From assembly GCF_000524195.1 (NCBI RefSeq), contig NW_020170388.1:462117-526116 (forward strand): a stretch of 64,000 bases of DNA, written 5' to 3'. Positions within the stretch are counted from its first letter, which is position 1; each line of letters opens with the position of its first letter. The position numbers and the translations under genes were made by a program. The notes under the pieces are model-generated. The model was not told where the DNA came from. It did no database searches and was given only the letters and a program-made list of their open reading frames with translations. The stretch comes from Echinococcus granulosus. Lineage: Eukaryota > Platyhelminthes > Cestoda > Cyclophyllidea > Taeniidae. Positions 37,786 to 51,100 of the stretch are shown here, in pieces.

Positions 37786-38225
37786 GCTTCACAAACTGCG
37801 AATCCGACTGACCGACCGACCAAAAACCAACTTGTTTTTCGAAATCAGCTTCTGTCGCCAAACGTTTAAGTAACGAACATACCACTGGGGATGCTCAAGC
37901 AATCCACTAGCTACTCACTCCATATTTTTAAGACAATCCTTCCGCCTAAAACATCTATGCCTGGTGTCTTTGTACTTTTGTGTATATGGCGTATTGCATT
38001 TGCAGTTGTTCATTAGGAATGGGGATAGGTCTCCAAGCGATTTAGGCCGACACAGACAGAATTGACCACTCATTCAATGGGAAGAAAGTTTTGTTGCGAT
38101 GACACCATATCTTTTATCTTCGCTAAACTTACCGGTGAGAATATTTGCACTTTGGGATAGAGGGAAGGAAGGAGTGAGGGATGGCGATTTCACCTTAAGT
38201 TCATCCTCAATCTCTCCATCCCCTT
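37786..38225 (+). repeat. Repeat family C, copy 1 (GACC-headed)
   Basis: Begins with GACTGACCGACCGACC, then a ~430-bp body with landmarks TTGCAGTTGTTCATTAGG, a GACACAGACAGAA block and a purine-rich GAGGGAAGGAAGG tail. Collinear with 51920-52455 and, on the reverse strand, 58880-59310. Unidentified dispersed repeat. Confidence 0.65.
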
Positions 38226-39218
38226 GGTATTAATTATCTAATTAATTATAACTCTTGCTTGGGAACAAATAACAGTTGGCAATCTCCTGATACTTAGGAA
38301 CTAAACGTGGGAGTGAAATGGATGTGACTAAAGCTTGGTTCACTCTCAGATTTTAGCAACAAAAGTTGTAGCAATGATTGGTTTAACCAAAAAATTTTTT
38401 CAAGAGTCCTGCTTTACAGTTCCTACTGAAGTGAATGGCACGAATTTCTGTGACAGCGAAATCACTTCTTCAAGTCTTCAACCAGTCATAATTCTATTTT
38501 CGTTCCACTTCAGCAGTCCTTCTTTTCGAACCCTTAAGGCGGCAAACAACAGTTAATGTAACACTATGTGAGGAACAAGGAGAGGATTTAACGTTCACTT
38601 CTCTTTTTCATAATTTAAGACTCCTTTTCTTACTACAGTAAGCAAGTAATGTATATAGAGCCAGGAAACAGTATAATTTATTGTTCGGCCGCAAAGTTTG
38701 AAAATTAACTGCTTTGCATCATACAAAGGTTTCAGTTGTAAGAATCTCTTATTTCTAATGACTAATCACTAGTATAGCTCCGTGTTTGCGTTGATTATTA
38801 TAATTTTGGCTTTTAAAGTTACATTCATTTATATCAAATAAAAGCACTTAAGATTATTTGGTGTTTTGTGAATTTTCTGCATAAAAGTGACGAATGTTTG
38901 GATTTGAAACACAACAATGCTTAGCGTACAGACACTACAAAAGCCCGGTTGAATTTCTCCGGAATTTATCAAGTCAAGGACTTTTATCAATCTTCTTTTG
39001 CGATACCCTGCTAAAGAGGCTTGGCACAACTTAGCTCCCTATTTTTTGGGCATTAAAATATTCTACTCTTATTTTGAAAGGCATAGAAGAGACCGTGATT
39101 AAGTACAGGCTGCTGAGACTGAAAGGGCAGCAAACTTGAGGTTGCACTCAAAGCATCCCCAAGTCACGGATATTCATCATAAGATAACTTTGAGGCCACT
39201 TTTAAATCGCGTGTTAGT

Positions 39219-40145
39219 TGAAATACTTTTGCTGATTGTTTAACTCGTCGTTTTGATTACACTGAAACCGGAGGCTAGGCAATCATACGCTCCGTAGCCC
39301 TTTTGTACGCCCGCTCTTCCGCTACATTTGTGACAGCAAAAAGTAAACCTGATCCCAAAGGACAACTGCCCTAATATCTGTAACTAAATGCTAATGCTTA
39401 GCTAGATGGAATATGGACATGTGCTGCCAGTGGGCGAATTTGTGACGACCCCTAGCAGAAGGGTTGATAGTAACATCTATCTTCGGTAACTACCCCAGTC
39501 CCATGATTTGTGGAAATGGCATTAACAACTGAAGTGGCACTTGCCATGATCCATCTGGATAAGTACCATATGGAGCTGTTTAAGGTACCTGCATAAAGAT
39601 GTTAATTAAGTGAACGCGTGATACCTCCTCCATCGCTACTAGCTGGATGGAGCCCAGATAGACATGGCTGGACAGCACTGAAGTGAGAACAGTGGTAAGG
39701 AAGTGCAGACGCGAAGCCTTACCCTCCGTTAAATGGCCTGGCTTTTGGACCAGTGCTCTTACGACTGGCAATGGACATACGAGATGGCTGGCACACTCCT
39801 CTACTGCATTAGAGTTACTAAGCCGGGTAGACTGTCAAATCCAATAGACCTGCCAAGAGGAATCAGTGATGCTGGTGTCAAATATCTCAGCTGCATGCAA
39901 ATTTGATGACTAGCGCTGATGGATTGTGAGTGTTTTCTCAGAGCACTGATCGAATTGTGACCACCGACATAGGAGGTTGACTGAGGGGAGCGCCGGAGAC
40001 GCCGCTCAAAAGAAGAGGTGGCTATGTAATACTTTGATTATTCATTCACCTCTTCATTTTGATTACACGAGCACTGAAGTCTCGGCGATTGTACTTGCGC
40101 TTAGTGATATGGCCTTTGGGTCGTGCTAATGGCTATGACTATCAA
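39219..40145 (+). mobile_element. TRIM-like element, copy 3 (LTRs degraded)
   Basis: The 5' LTR (39219-39326) has an internal deletion, retaining the start (TGAAATACTTTTGCTGATTG) and the CTACA end. The 3' LTR starts at 40025 (TGTAATACTTTGATTATTC) after the polypurine stretch AAAAGAAGAGG (40008-40018) and fades after about 120 bp. The primer-binding relic TTGTGACAGC is at 39328. The internal block GACGACCCCTAGCAGAAGGG is the cleanest match to the family. Confidence 0.72.
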
Positions 40146-40910
40146 GTGTTTGGTGAAAAAGAGGAATTTCTAAGTTGTTGACAGGTTGTTTAAACCCAAA
40201 AAAGAACTTTATGTTCAAAATTTCAACATTTTTTTTCATAAATTACGACCAACTCCCAAAATTAGTAGGCGCGCTGACACAACGATCACGTGAGATTAAT
40301 TTGTACAAAGACTAATGGTAAGTAAGGGGCAGTCGCCAGCATTTACCAGTAAAAGTACTTGCCTGTGGTAATAAAATCTGTAGTAGTAGCCGCTTAACAA
40401 AAGGTTTCAGGTCATTCGCCGAAGGGTAAGTCCAACAAATGTGTACAGAAATATGATAAACTTTGAATACTAGCATTTCACGGGTTAGTGACTTAGTAAT
40501 ATTTTATTTTCCAACAGGCTGTAAAGTGTCGGTCGTGACACTGAATTTGCCCCTGTTTGTGACAGTCAACAAGACATAAAAGTCATATTCGTGAAAAGAA
40601 GAAAGGAAGGCTAAAAGTACTTCACTTTTCGTATAAGGTAGTAGATTGATTGGGGCAGAGGTTGCCAAATAAGTTCGTGCCATTTGCCATAATGGGACGA
40701 AAATAAGCACAAAAGAATTCCCAAAATTATTTTGCTTTCGTGTTAAAATTGCCATCATTGTACTCCTTGATCCATTACCAACAATGCACAAGACCGTTGA
40801 ATGCTGGCATTTCTGACGCTGGATACCGAAAGAGAATACCCATCCCTAGTTAATCCCGTCTCCAACTGACTACCCTATATAGCATGAGAAAAATAGATTG
40901 CCGTCAAGAA

Positions 40911-42017
40911 GCACCACGAGTCGTCCCTGAAGTTGGGGAGACTCATGACAATAAGGCAGAGAATGTATTGCCGACGAACAAAGTGGCTAAGGCTCGGAGG
41001 CCAGGCTGCTAAGCGGAAGTACAAAGGCGGAGTCCTAAGCGTATGCGAAAACAAAACGAAGAATCTGGCAAATAATCAAAGCATTACATAGCTCCTTTCG
41101 CCTTTTGAGACTCGTTCCCAGTGCTTCTTTTGATAAATCTCTCCCGTTCTCCATCACAACTCACTCGGTGTCGCAACAAAATATTCACGAGCCAACCTAA
41201 CCATTCACCGAATTTTCTTGTAATTGAGAAAATACTTGACCACAACGTCAGTGATCCTTGTTAGCAATCCCACCGGATCCGGAGTTTCGTCCTCTTTTGA
41301 TACTGTACTGGGAAAGGGGAATGTGTAGTACATCATGTATGGCCACTGCTACTAGTAAGAAGAGTGACCAAAAGGCAAAGTGTTTTTAAAGGTCGGAGCT
41401 TGAAACAGTTTCATAAGAGCGAGGTTTCGAGTCTATTCCTCCTGTTCACTTGCTTTTCATTTCAATTATCCTCAGCCAAGTAAATCTGGGTTCTATCCGA
41501 CTAGCAGAAAGGCGGCGGAGGTATCGCGCGTTCACTTTGTTGACATCTTCACATAGGTACCGTAGACAGCTCAGTAACGAACTTTCCCACATAGTTCATG
41601 GCCACGAAGAGTGGCATTTCAGTTGTTAATGGTATTTCTGCAGAACACGGTAATAGGGTAGTTACAGAAAGTAGACGCCGCGCTCAACCTTTCTGTAAGG
41701 AGTAGTAACGGATTCTTCCACTCGCAGTTCATAACCTTCTTCTGTCCCATTAAGCTTTAACATTTAGCAATGGAAATCAGGGTATTTGTACTTTAGGGCC
41801 AGGTTTGCTTTCTGCCACCACCAAGGCAGCATCCCGAGTTTTCCCTGACCTCTAAAGGAGACATGATACTCGGGCAGAGTATGTGTTCCTGACTTACAGA
41901 AGGACTGAAGGCTACTGACATGGCTTAAAGGCCACACCACCAAGCAGGAGTACAGAGGCGGTCTTAGATGGCCGAGTAACCAAAAGGAGGAGTTAAACAA
42001 GTACTTCAGGCAGTACA
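40911..42017 (-). mobile_element. TRIM-like element, copy 4 (two LTRs)
   Basis: Reverse orientation, tail to tail with copy 3. The 5' LTR is 41826-42017 (192 bp) and the 3' LTR 40911-41088 (178 bp). Just upstream of the 3' LTR start, the reverse strand carries the purine-rich AAAAGGCGAAAGGAGC (41106-41091). The primer-binding relic TGGTGGTGGCAG is at 41823-41812 on the reverse strand. No ORF is conserved with the other copies. Confidence 0.76.
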
Positions 42018-42964
42018 GTAATAATGAAGGCAATGCAACATTCACCTATGTTAACCTTGCATTAAAGTCCAAAATGTTCTGTTCCTTCTTAAAGATATGT
42101 TTAAAATGCGTGAAAAATTACAAAGTAGTAAATTTTCTTCTGTCTAGACCTCTTTATACGAAGTATTTTCATCGTATGCTATTGCTAAATTCTTTCAAAC
42201 TTTTACTATTAGCGATTTTACTGCCCGTAAATATCAGATTTGTAATTGCAGCTTTTATATTGTGTCATATTCTGCTTAGAAATGTTACGGTTTATACCTA
42301 CCTAACCGACAAATATGCACTTTTAGTTTAACCATTCTAAATAAGAAGGCAACTTTTAAACTGCCTACAAAATGACTCATGGATACAAGTAAAAATAGTT
42401 CAAGATTCCCAAATTAATTTAAAAGTCAGCCTGTAATAAGTCCGATTAGGAAAGCCGGAAGAAATGTAAATGGTACGTCCAAAAATTCCTAAAATCTTGC
42501 CTTTTAAACACTCGGTTTTTTAAGAATTACTGCTAAAATGAGTTGTCTAGCCTATTTTGTTTTCGACAAATCCTCCGAAGCTTCCCGAATAATACATAAA
42601 TAAACAATGGGTACCTAATGCGAAGTTCCTTCTGTTGGTGGGAATCACGCAATCATTATCAACACCAATTGATGTAAAGATCTTCATATTTTATTTGTAA
42701 ACAAATGAAGATTTGGAATTGAGAGTGTTGGTGAATTTTAAAGGCTTAAAATGGGTCATAGAATGACCAGATAATCAGTGATGAGCTTTCATTAATCGGC
42801 CGTTTCCACGCATAAGTAAGTTTTAACTAGCCCCAACGGTCGAAATCAGTTTAAACCTCTAGATTTAAGACGAAGTACCAAGAAAATTTGGTAAAGAATA
42901 GGTAGAATTCACGTCTCTATGTTGATTTTTGGTAAAAAGATAAATCCGAATTTCCGTATAACTT

Positions 42965-43162
42965 ACAGCGCCCCAAGATTTCCCTAAACATGAGGGAAAA
43001 CAAGATGCTAGGGCAGAATATGTATTGGCGACGTACAAAATTGGTGGAAAGCTACCAACATGGCTTAAAGGCCATGCCACTGGGATGAAGAAAAATGACC
43101 ATGCTCTTCAGTTCCCCGTGTAACCAGAACCCGTGAGCTAAACAAATGCTTAAAGCATTACA
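42965..43162 (-). mobile_element. Solo LTR of the TRIM-like family
   Basis: About 198 bp on the reverse strand starting TGTAATGCTTTAAGC and ending GGGGCGCTGT, with the internal landmark CAATACATATTCTGCCC. No primer-binding or internal sequence flanks it, as expected after LTR-LTR recombination. No clear target duplication. Confidence 0.68.
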
Positions 43163-44934
43163 GATTGTAGAGATAATACTGTGCTGGATCCTCTTTGAAG
43201 AAGTCATACGACACGAGTTTATGGTAAGGGGGAAACTACTATGAACTGTCAGTGGATGAGCCCAGACCCGTTGCTTCTTCAGACAGAAGAGTGAACGCGA
43301 CAGCACCTTAGAATGCCACAGTTAGAAGTACGCCGGAAGTGCGATGCATACGTGGCCCGAACGTGCTGGAGTACAAGGGGTACTAAATGTTGCGTACTTA
43401 TGTCACTTTAAATGATCTTGGAACATGAGGGTGTGGTTGCATTACACAAGTAATATTTGCTAGTTAGGGGAAAAAAATCAACCCTAATACGAAATAAAAT
43501 GTGTGCCTAGGATGTTCAGATGCAAGGCGTAAGGTGGGGTTGACCAGAAATATGTACAAATCCAAGAGGGGTGGTGAGCCATTATGAAAAATTATTTAAG
43601 CGAAACGTGGAGACTAAAGGACCCTCTTACACAAGACTTAAATAAATTTATTTCCACTACAGCATCGACAGATGATTGGCAAAAATCCATTTTGCTAACT
43701 GTGAATGATCAATGACAAAAACCATATTTCTTGAGTGATTTCCAAACAAATTAGGTTCTGTTAAAAGCAAACTTCACATTTGTCAACAGAAATGTGGTGT
43801 AAACAAGCCTTTCAAAATAGTATGCATAACGAACCAGGCGTCTTCTTTTTGGAGTTCCATTTGGGGCAAGCTCAGAAGAAAAATAAGGACCTGGATTACT
43901 TTTACAATCTCAAATATTACCACGAGACCAAATTTAAGGCTCTGCAAATCACTGCTAAGAGGTCTGTGGCATAGTCAGCACGAAACATCGTTGGCGAAAC
44001 TCCGAAGTGGCCGTTTATCTCTGTAGGCTGATCATCGGGGCAACCAGTTGAGATTCCTAAAGGTGAGTCTTTTTGTTATGTAGAAGCGCTTGTATTTAGC
44101 CAATACACAATGAATAGTTGAAGCATCTTGAGAGTAGTAGAAGGATGGTTACATACTTTTGAGGGCTTTTCACTCTCCAAAGCACAGACTCATCTACGCT
44201 GGTAGCTTCGTAGATCATCTACATCGGTGCCCCCTCATTAGGTCCCTAGAGGTGACCCGGGACGCTACCAGTCTATTTTCAGTATCTTGAAAAAAACTTA
44301 GTGTTTAAGACTATTATGAAAAATGGTTGCCTTAAAATAATCAGTGAAATTCCATCATCCTGACGTCAAAAGGAAAGATTTTGATCAAACGGGCGATAAA
44401 TTTTCATTCAGATTTTTTACCTCAATTGTAAAACGCAGTAAATATGGCAGTGTATTCTCCCCAAGTGGTTTGGAAATATGATGAAAGGGTTTTTTCAGTC
44501 TCTGTGGGAATCAAACCTTTTATGGGAATGGGACTAGACCAAGTAATACCAAAATATCTAGTTTTTCCCCATATTCTCGAGGCGCCATTAACTGACTGCC
44601 GCAAATAGGTGGGAGGTGCTGCCAAACAGCCCAACTTTTCCATTCCAGCTACTGGATCTGTTGTATAAGAAGAGATCAAGCAAACTGAAAATTGTTGTCA
44701 AATTCTGGGTCGAAAATTGTTCAAGTGAACTACTCGGTGTTTCAGAAAGACTAATCGACTTCTACGCAGTGAGCCCCTTGAATCATCCCATCTGCAATGT
44801 TATTCAGAGGGTTGGTACCGAGTGCCCCCATAATGCCATGAACTCATACACACATGGTCCTAGGATCATTAAGGTCATCGTGACTAAAGGGTACTCGAAA
44901 AAGCAGGTATGCCGTGTTTGGACAAGAATACGCA

Positions 44935-45939
44935 TGTAATACGTTAATTGTTTGTTTAATCTTGGCCATGGCATCAGTCCCAAGCACCATTGCACGTCGT
45001 CAATACATATTCTGCCTGAGTGGTATAGTTTCTTTCATCTTCAGGGTAATATCGAGGCCCTAACTTGGTGGCAGTAGCTGGCAGACTCTATCGTAAGGAA
45101 CAAATATCCTTATTTCTACTTCTGGGTGATGAACCTTGGCCTGACGGAAGAAGTGCATATGCTGTGGATGGGAGAATCGGTGGAAATTCTTAATGGAAGA
45201 GTTGAAAATGATGTTTACCATCTGCAGCTACCCCGGTCCCGCGTCCTACAGGGATGCTATTAATAAATGAAGTGCTACTATCCGTGGCCGTGAACCATGT
45301 GGAAAAGTTCCTTGCAGACCTGTCTATAGTGTCTCCACTTCCCACTGGCAAAAATGGAGCCTAGATAGATTTGGCTGGATAACGTTGAAGTAGGAATAAA
45401 GTGGAAAGGGGAAGTAAAATCGAGGCCTTATTCTCGAAGAAGTACGTTAAATGCCTTCCTTGTTATATGCCTACATTTAAGCCACTGTTTCTACGACTAT
45501 GGACATATGTGTTGGTCAACACATTCCCTCATCCCTATAATACAGTTCCCATACAGGTCAGTACTCTGGATTTAATGGAATTGGCAAAATGAATCATTGG
45601 CTTTGCAACTAAATATTTTTGCATTTGCAAACGAATTCAGTGTCTGGCGTGGTTGGTCCGTGGGTGAATTTCATGCAGCGCAGACACGGGAGGTCGACCA
45701 AGGGGAGTGCCGGCAGACAACGTTCAGAAGAGGAGCAACACTATATAAGAAGTTACTCGTGCCTTAATTCGCGGATTTGATAAGGGGTCAATTAGGGGCT
45801 CCGATATTGTACCCTGGACGGCCGGTTTGGGGTCAGGACCGTGTTTGTTACCCTCTGATTCTGCCATACGTTGACAATACATATTCTACCCGACTATTCT
45901 GTTCTCTTTTGTCTTTAATGAAGTCTTGGAGGCGATGCA
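44935..45939 (+). mobile_element. TRIM-like element, copy 5 (two LTRs)
   Basis: The 5' LTR, 44935-45064, starts TGTAATACG, is shortened, and carries CGTCAATACATATTCTGCC. The 3' LTR, 45744-45939, ends ATGCA. The primer-binding relic TGGTGGCAG starts at 45066, two bases past the 5' LTR. The purine tract AGAAGAGGAG (45727-45736) precedes the 3' LTR. The internal region is collinear with the family. A 63-codon open frame at 45401 is not shared by other copies. Confidence 0.75.
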
Positions 45940-47974
45940 ACAAGGACTGGGTCTCATGGTATCCCAACAGCTACTTTAAATATCCCAATTTGCACTACTT
46001 TATGATTATATGTCTAGGCGGTTAAGGCTCATTGCGACTATGTATTCCAAAATAGCTTCAAAATGTAAATTTAAAATAGAAGGATAAAAGAATATAGGAA
46101 AATGAAATGAAATAAAGACGTAGGTCTACGCCCAGTCATGTGAACGCTGAAGGAGTCGAAACATCATGACAGTTGAAGGAATTTTTGACAGTTTTTTATC
46201 CTTACGAAAGTGATTACTTCTTTGTCGTCATTTTAACTCACAAAAAAGTGCTGAAATATTTTAAAGTTTATTTAAATAGGGTATTTTATGATAGCTCTTG
46301 ATTCCAGAACTTGTATCTTTAGGGTGTTTAAAAGGATGAAAAGGTGTGGTAAAAGTGATCCAAGTGTAGTGATTTCTTGGGGTCTTTATTTTTTAGAGCT
46401 GGGCCAAGAAAAAGTATAAGGGAATGAGAAGTTTAAAAGTTAAAAATGATTCCATTTTAATGTTTTGAAAATTTTCAAGCTGAGACCTTGTGCATCGGTT
46501 CGTTAATCCTGAATCCTCTTCCCTCCGATGATAGGAATCGGCCGGTTTTTCCAGTCTGGAGCATTAGCGACCACTGCCATGAAGAATGGCTCTAGTAAAC
46601 CAACTTTATAAAAGGCTCTCTTTTCTTCTCGACCGTATTTGTACTACCGGTATTAATTCAGAAAAACGGCGGCCCGACTGTTGAGACTTTGCATGAGTTG
46701 TGTAACATCCGCGACCCTTGAAAAGGCAATTACTGTGAATTGCCTCTTGCCTGCAATACTGCCTACCACAACTTTGTTCAATCCCAGAAATGCTTCAAAT
46801 ACGCAATGCTAACTTTCCCATTGAACCGGATGTTTGTAATTTTCTCCGAAGGGCTGATTTATGGCAACTTCAAGACCAACACTACAATTCACATTTCTTG
46901 CCTCTCAAACGAGACTTTAACAGTTGCGTTCCCTCCAGCCTTTTGATTTTCCTTATGTAGAGTTAAAAAAGTACTCCAAGACCCGCTTAAATCCGCAGCA
47001 TTGATAGCATCTAGGAGGAATTTCACACTCTCATACTTGTGAGGTGAATTTCTCCGGTTGATAAATAGTATACTTTAAAAGTATGTCCACTTGGAACCCA
47101 CTCTTAGGACAAACCATTCAAGAATCCAAATTAAAAGTGGTAAAAATAGCTATTTGTTTATCAGGGTGCCATAATGTTTTACGACTTGACGAGAATACAG
47201 ATGGAGCCAAAAAGCATGCAAACGTGAAATGGTACCTTTACTATAAAATAGAAGGACTACATAGTGATGTGCCCTTGTAACTCGCCGAAAAAAACCCCCT
47301 TAGTGGGCGAGTATTTTGACAGCTCTAGTCATCGAATCTATAGACTGAAGCTAATGCCGTCTGTTACACAAAGAACTGGCCACTTGGATCCGTTTCCAAC
47401 ATTTCTGTGTTGCAATAGTCACGACAGGCATCCCCTTGTTATTTCTGGATAAATAAAGCCCATGCACCCCCTATTTCCTTCCATAGAAATGATTTAAAGC
47501 CCTTTTGAAAGTCCTTTAGATAGCAGAATGTAACTTCCAGGGACATCGCATCCTATTATTTCCCATCACAACTCACGAACTACCGCCCCTTCGAATAAAC
47601 ATATCAGTCGCTTATGGTGTTCAGAAGCTTTAGGATTAGTAAAAATATCGTCCCGAAAAATCACCACGGCTTACGGGACTTAACAAGTCAGAGAGTGGAG
47701 AGTTATTTAATTCTAAGGTCTTTCCAACACTTTTGACGACCATTAGGTACAAAAAAGTCGGAAATGGGGGGCGTGGTATACATATATACTTTTCGTTACA
47801 AAAAAGGAACATTGTTAAGGGCCGGTTTGATTTACAGACCAGCAAAGTTGATCACAACGAGACCAAGTTATAAAAATAGAAGGAAGAAGGTAAAGTTAAA
47901 GGTGTACAACCAAGGATAGATGATTATGGATGTGCTTATTTGACTAATGGAGGGAAAGAGGCAAGGGAATCCTT

Positions 47975-48154
47975 TCAAACAATAGTGGCTGTAAAGAGAG
48001 CGGCTCCAACACAGGCCTCAACGACGTTGTCCTCGGACACGCAGGTCACATTGGCAAGAGAATACTCAGATTTGAGTTGATGCAAGAGCAGTGGATTTCG
48101 TTTCAAGGCACCACCCATGCAGTAGAGCTGCTTAACGTTTGCCCAGACTAGCAA
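47975..48154 (-). CDS. SHPK: SHPK terminal exon: adenine-binding GG motif and stop
   Basis: Acceptor TTTCTTTTAG, then LLVWANVKQLYCMGGALKRN, PLLLHQLKSEYSLANVTCV and VVEACVGAALFTATIV, TGA. It corresponds to human 'VMGSGSALSRNDVLKQEVQRAF...DAAVGAALVM'. The protein ends a few residues earlier than the human one. Confidence 0.94.
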   Translation of the reverse strand: MLVWANVKQLYCMGGALKRNPLLLHQLKSEYSLANVTCVSEDNVVEACVGAALFTATIV

Positions 48155-51100
48155 CTAAAAGAAAAGACACAAACATTACCGGAAGTAATGGTTGTTTAAA
48201 TGTTTGGAGAGAAATTTGGGTTGCTGTCACTGTGGCAGGCAGATGTATGGGTGTGGTCACATGAATGGAGGCAATAACTTTTCAGTCTTCCGGAATTCAG
48301 CCTCTCAATACCAGCAAGTCACCCTTTCTGTGTGATTGTAAAGAAGCTACTTCCGGATTCGTCTGCCTTATAACGCCCTTAAGGGTAATTCTTGTGTGTT
48401 TCACTGGTTAATCTAACATTCAAGCAAATATTCCGACAAGCAGTGATTTGTATATTAAAACCTCTGCCACAATTAGGTGAAGAATAGCATTTGTTTGATT
48501 TCTATAGTCGAGCGGTCCCCCGTGATTCGGTATCCACGACGGTGGTACACAGCCTCGCCCACACAACAACTGCATGCACGTTAATACCATTGGGGGATAA
48601 CTCGAACAGTTTGCAGTTTTATAATTCGCGCCATTTAGGTCAACAATCCCCAGATTTACTCGTGCTTCATCCAGCTTATTCACAAACTTCCTCCATGTTT
48701 AATTAAAAGTTAGTGCAAGCATAAAGGTCGACTGATAGAATCTTTTCTAGCAGAAAATCATGCCTGTACTTTTACAGCTCTTCGCAGCACAAATGCCAAA
48801 TCGCGAAGTACTAGGGGACATGATTAATGAAGAACTTTGCAGATGGTTAGCATAGTGGTGGGTGAGTGTAATTTTTACGGCTTACGTTCAGTTGAGGGAA
48901 GGCATATCCAACTGGTTTAGCCACTAACTGAGTAACGAAAAATCCCCCGGCCTCCGTGGATAAATGGAAATCAAGAAAAGCTACAAAAACAGCATCAAGC
49001 ACTACCACAAATGATGATACTACTCAATAAAGTCCTGAAAAGCTTTTTTTACCTCGGGAGGAGCCATGCTGACGAGATTGCGTACAACACCACGACAGAC
49101 GGCAGCATAGATGGCGGGCAGACTGAAAACATCGTCAGGGTGTATGTTGGTCACGCTGGCGCCTGGCTCCACCGGCTCGTAGTCCTTCACCCCAACAGCC
49201 TCACAGTAGCGCTCCCCAAATAGACGTGGATCCACATTAATCTCCGACGCTGACATCATGGCCGCTATGGGTGAATCTTTGTGTTCTATTTGGCCACTTG
49301 CTGCGTGAGAGAGTTTTTCGTATATCTGTGAATATTGTAACAAATTTAGCGTTTGTCTAACCAAATTCTAATTAATCAAGAGATTTCTAGAGGAGGTCAC
49401 AGACCCAATTGAAATTATTTATATGCAAAACAGAGACATTCAGGTAAAACTCACGTTTACACTGCCTTTATTTCCTAGTGGTACAAATGTTATTATTATT
49501 ATTAAGTACAACTTCAAATAATTTGTTTATCTTTTCCGAAACAATTCTGGTGATGTATGTGTAGATGGATTTAAACAGCGTCCCAAAGTCAAGATTTACA
49601 GTTTGCGTGTCCACATTTGTGATAATTACCGACCAAACAACGAGCACGAAATTTAAAAAGAAAAAAAAGTAGAATTTATGTTACAATGTGATTCTTAACA
49701 AAAATGCCTTCATTATGTGGGAGTGAAGGAAGGCGTTTTGAATGGTGAAAAGGCCAGTGGATCTTGATTGAAGGGCATATTTTTCCCAAACTGCCCATAC
49801 GCAAGATTTTTCTGAGTAAATAAAGTTATCACCTTCAATTAAGGCAGGCGAGAGGCCGTGAAAGACTTATATGTAGTGGGAAATAAGTCGCCCATCAGTT
49901 ACTTCACCTGACATTTTACCAAGCACAGTATTTTTCTATGCGAACAAAAAGGTGACCACCGAAGTGGCGGCTTTCAAATTGGCATACAAAATGCTGCCAA
50001 GGAAGTTAAACGACTTCAAACCTCATCACAACTATAGGTGATAGTGCTCAAAGTCCGACAACTGTGTTGGCTGAGATAATAAAGGTGGGTGAAGAGCATT
50101 GCAGAAAAGCTTGTTAGTTTGCCTGTAGGAACTACTAAATCCACATACTCCATGAACATGGGAAAACTTAATTTGTATATTTATCTACTCGGACGCTTCG
50201 GTCTTGACACAATCTCGGCGTCGTAGCATTGCGTTCGCGCCATTCCTGGCATAATTTCTCCAGGCCTTTCTGGCTCACACACATTTAAAAGTGCCTTCGG
50301 AGAGAACCCAAGAAAAGCATGATGCTTAAGGTCCAACTGCATAATAAATTATTTTGAGATACAGAGCTTGAAAAAGAAACAGAATAATTGACGATACAGA
50401 TTGCTTTACTATCAAACTTGACTAGTCTAATCTAGGGAATGCAATCCAACCACCACCTCAAGAAAACATCAGCACCGCATATCGAAATCAGTGGAACTCC
50501 TCGCAAAAAACATTCTATTCTACGAATACATGACATTCCACAATGTCTTGTGAAAGCCTTCTCGATGTATAATGGAAGCATAAAACATCTTAGGTTGGCT
50601 TAAAAACCCTAGCCCATATTATACTTAAAGCAGAAGCACCAATAACTAATTCTTAGCTGACAAGGAAACTAGTGGAGAAAAAGGTATTTTTTGTGGTGAA
50701 GATGGAAACGGGATTCACTAAGTAGAACAACTTACTCCTTTTAATAAAAGCATAATAACTAATTATTACCGGTGTGGTGAATAGGTTATTAGGCTCCATG
50801 TCTCCTCAATGAATTACTTAATTAAAGGTAGTCAGGCTCAGCAACAGTAATTAGTAGGGAGGTAGACATTTAATTTCATTTTTCATCGGACACTTTAATC
50901 TCAATCCACCTCAGTCGAAGCCGAAGTAATTTGAGCATGGCGGGGTAATCCTAGTGTTGACCCTCCGTCATATTGATGCTCGAACTGACATGAGGCATAC
51001 AGATATCTTCTTTACTCTCCATGATAAACTCACACTGACAGATCCTATACCTTTCTGAGTGGGCTCTGCGGTCCTGAGGGTGATTGATACCAACCATTTG

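Larger units (their letters stand above)
33265..47974. other. Intergenic region between convergent genes, repeat-dense
   Basis: Holds four two-LTR TRIM-like copies or remnants (34594-35624, 39219-40145, 40911-42017, 44935-45939), one solo LTR (42965-43162), one family C repeat (37786-38225) and a TA-rich microsatellite (36125-36166). No supported gene. Open frames here are short and mostly lie within repeats. Confidence 0.75.

Noticed and set aside
42074..42331. 85-codon open frame in the intergenic region
   Set aside because: Composition is AT-driven Leu/Phe/Tyr/Lys and there is no family resemblance or gene context.
44500..44530. GGTTTGATTCCC on the reverse strand, like a tRNA B box
   Set aside because: No A box at proper spacing and no cloverleaf can be drawn.
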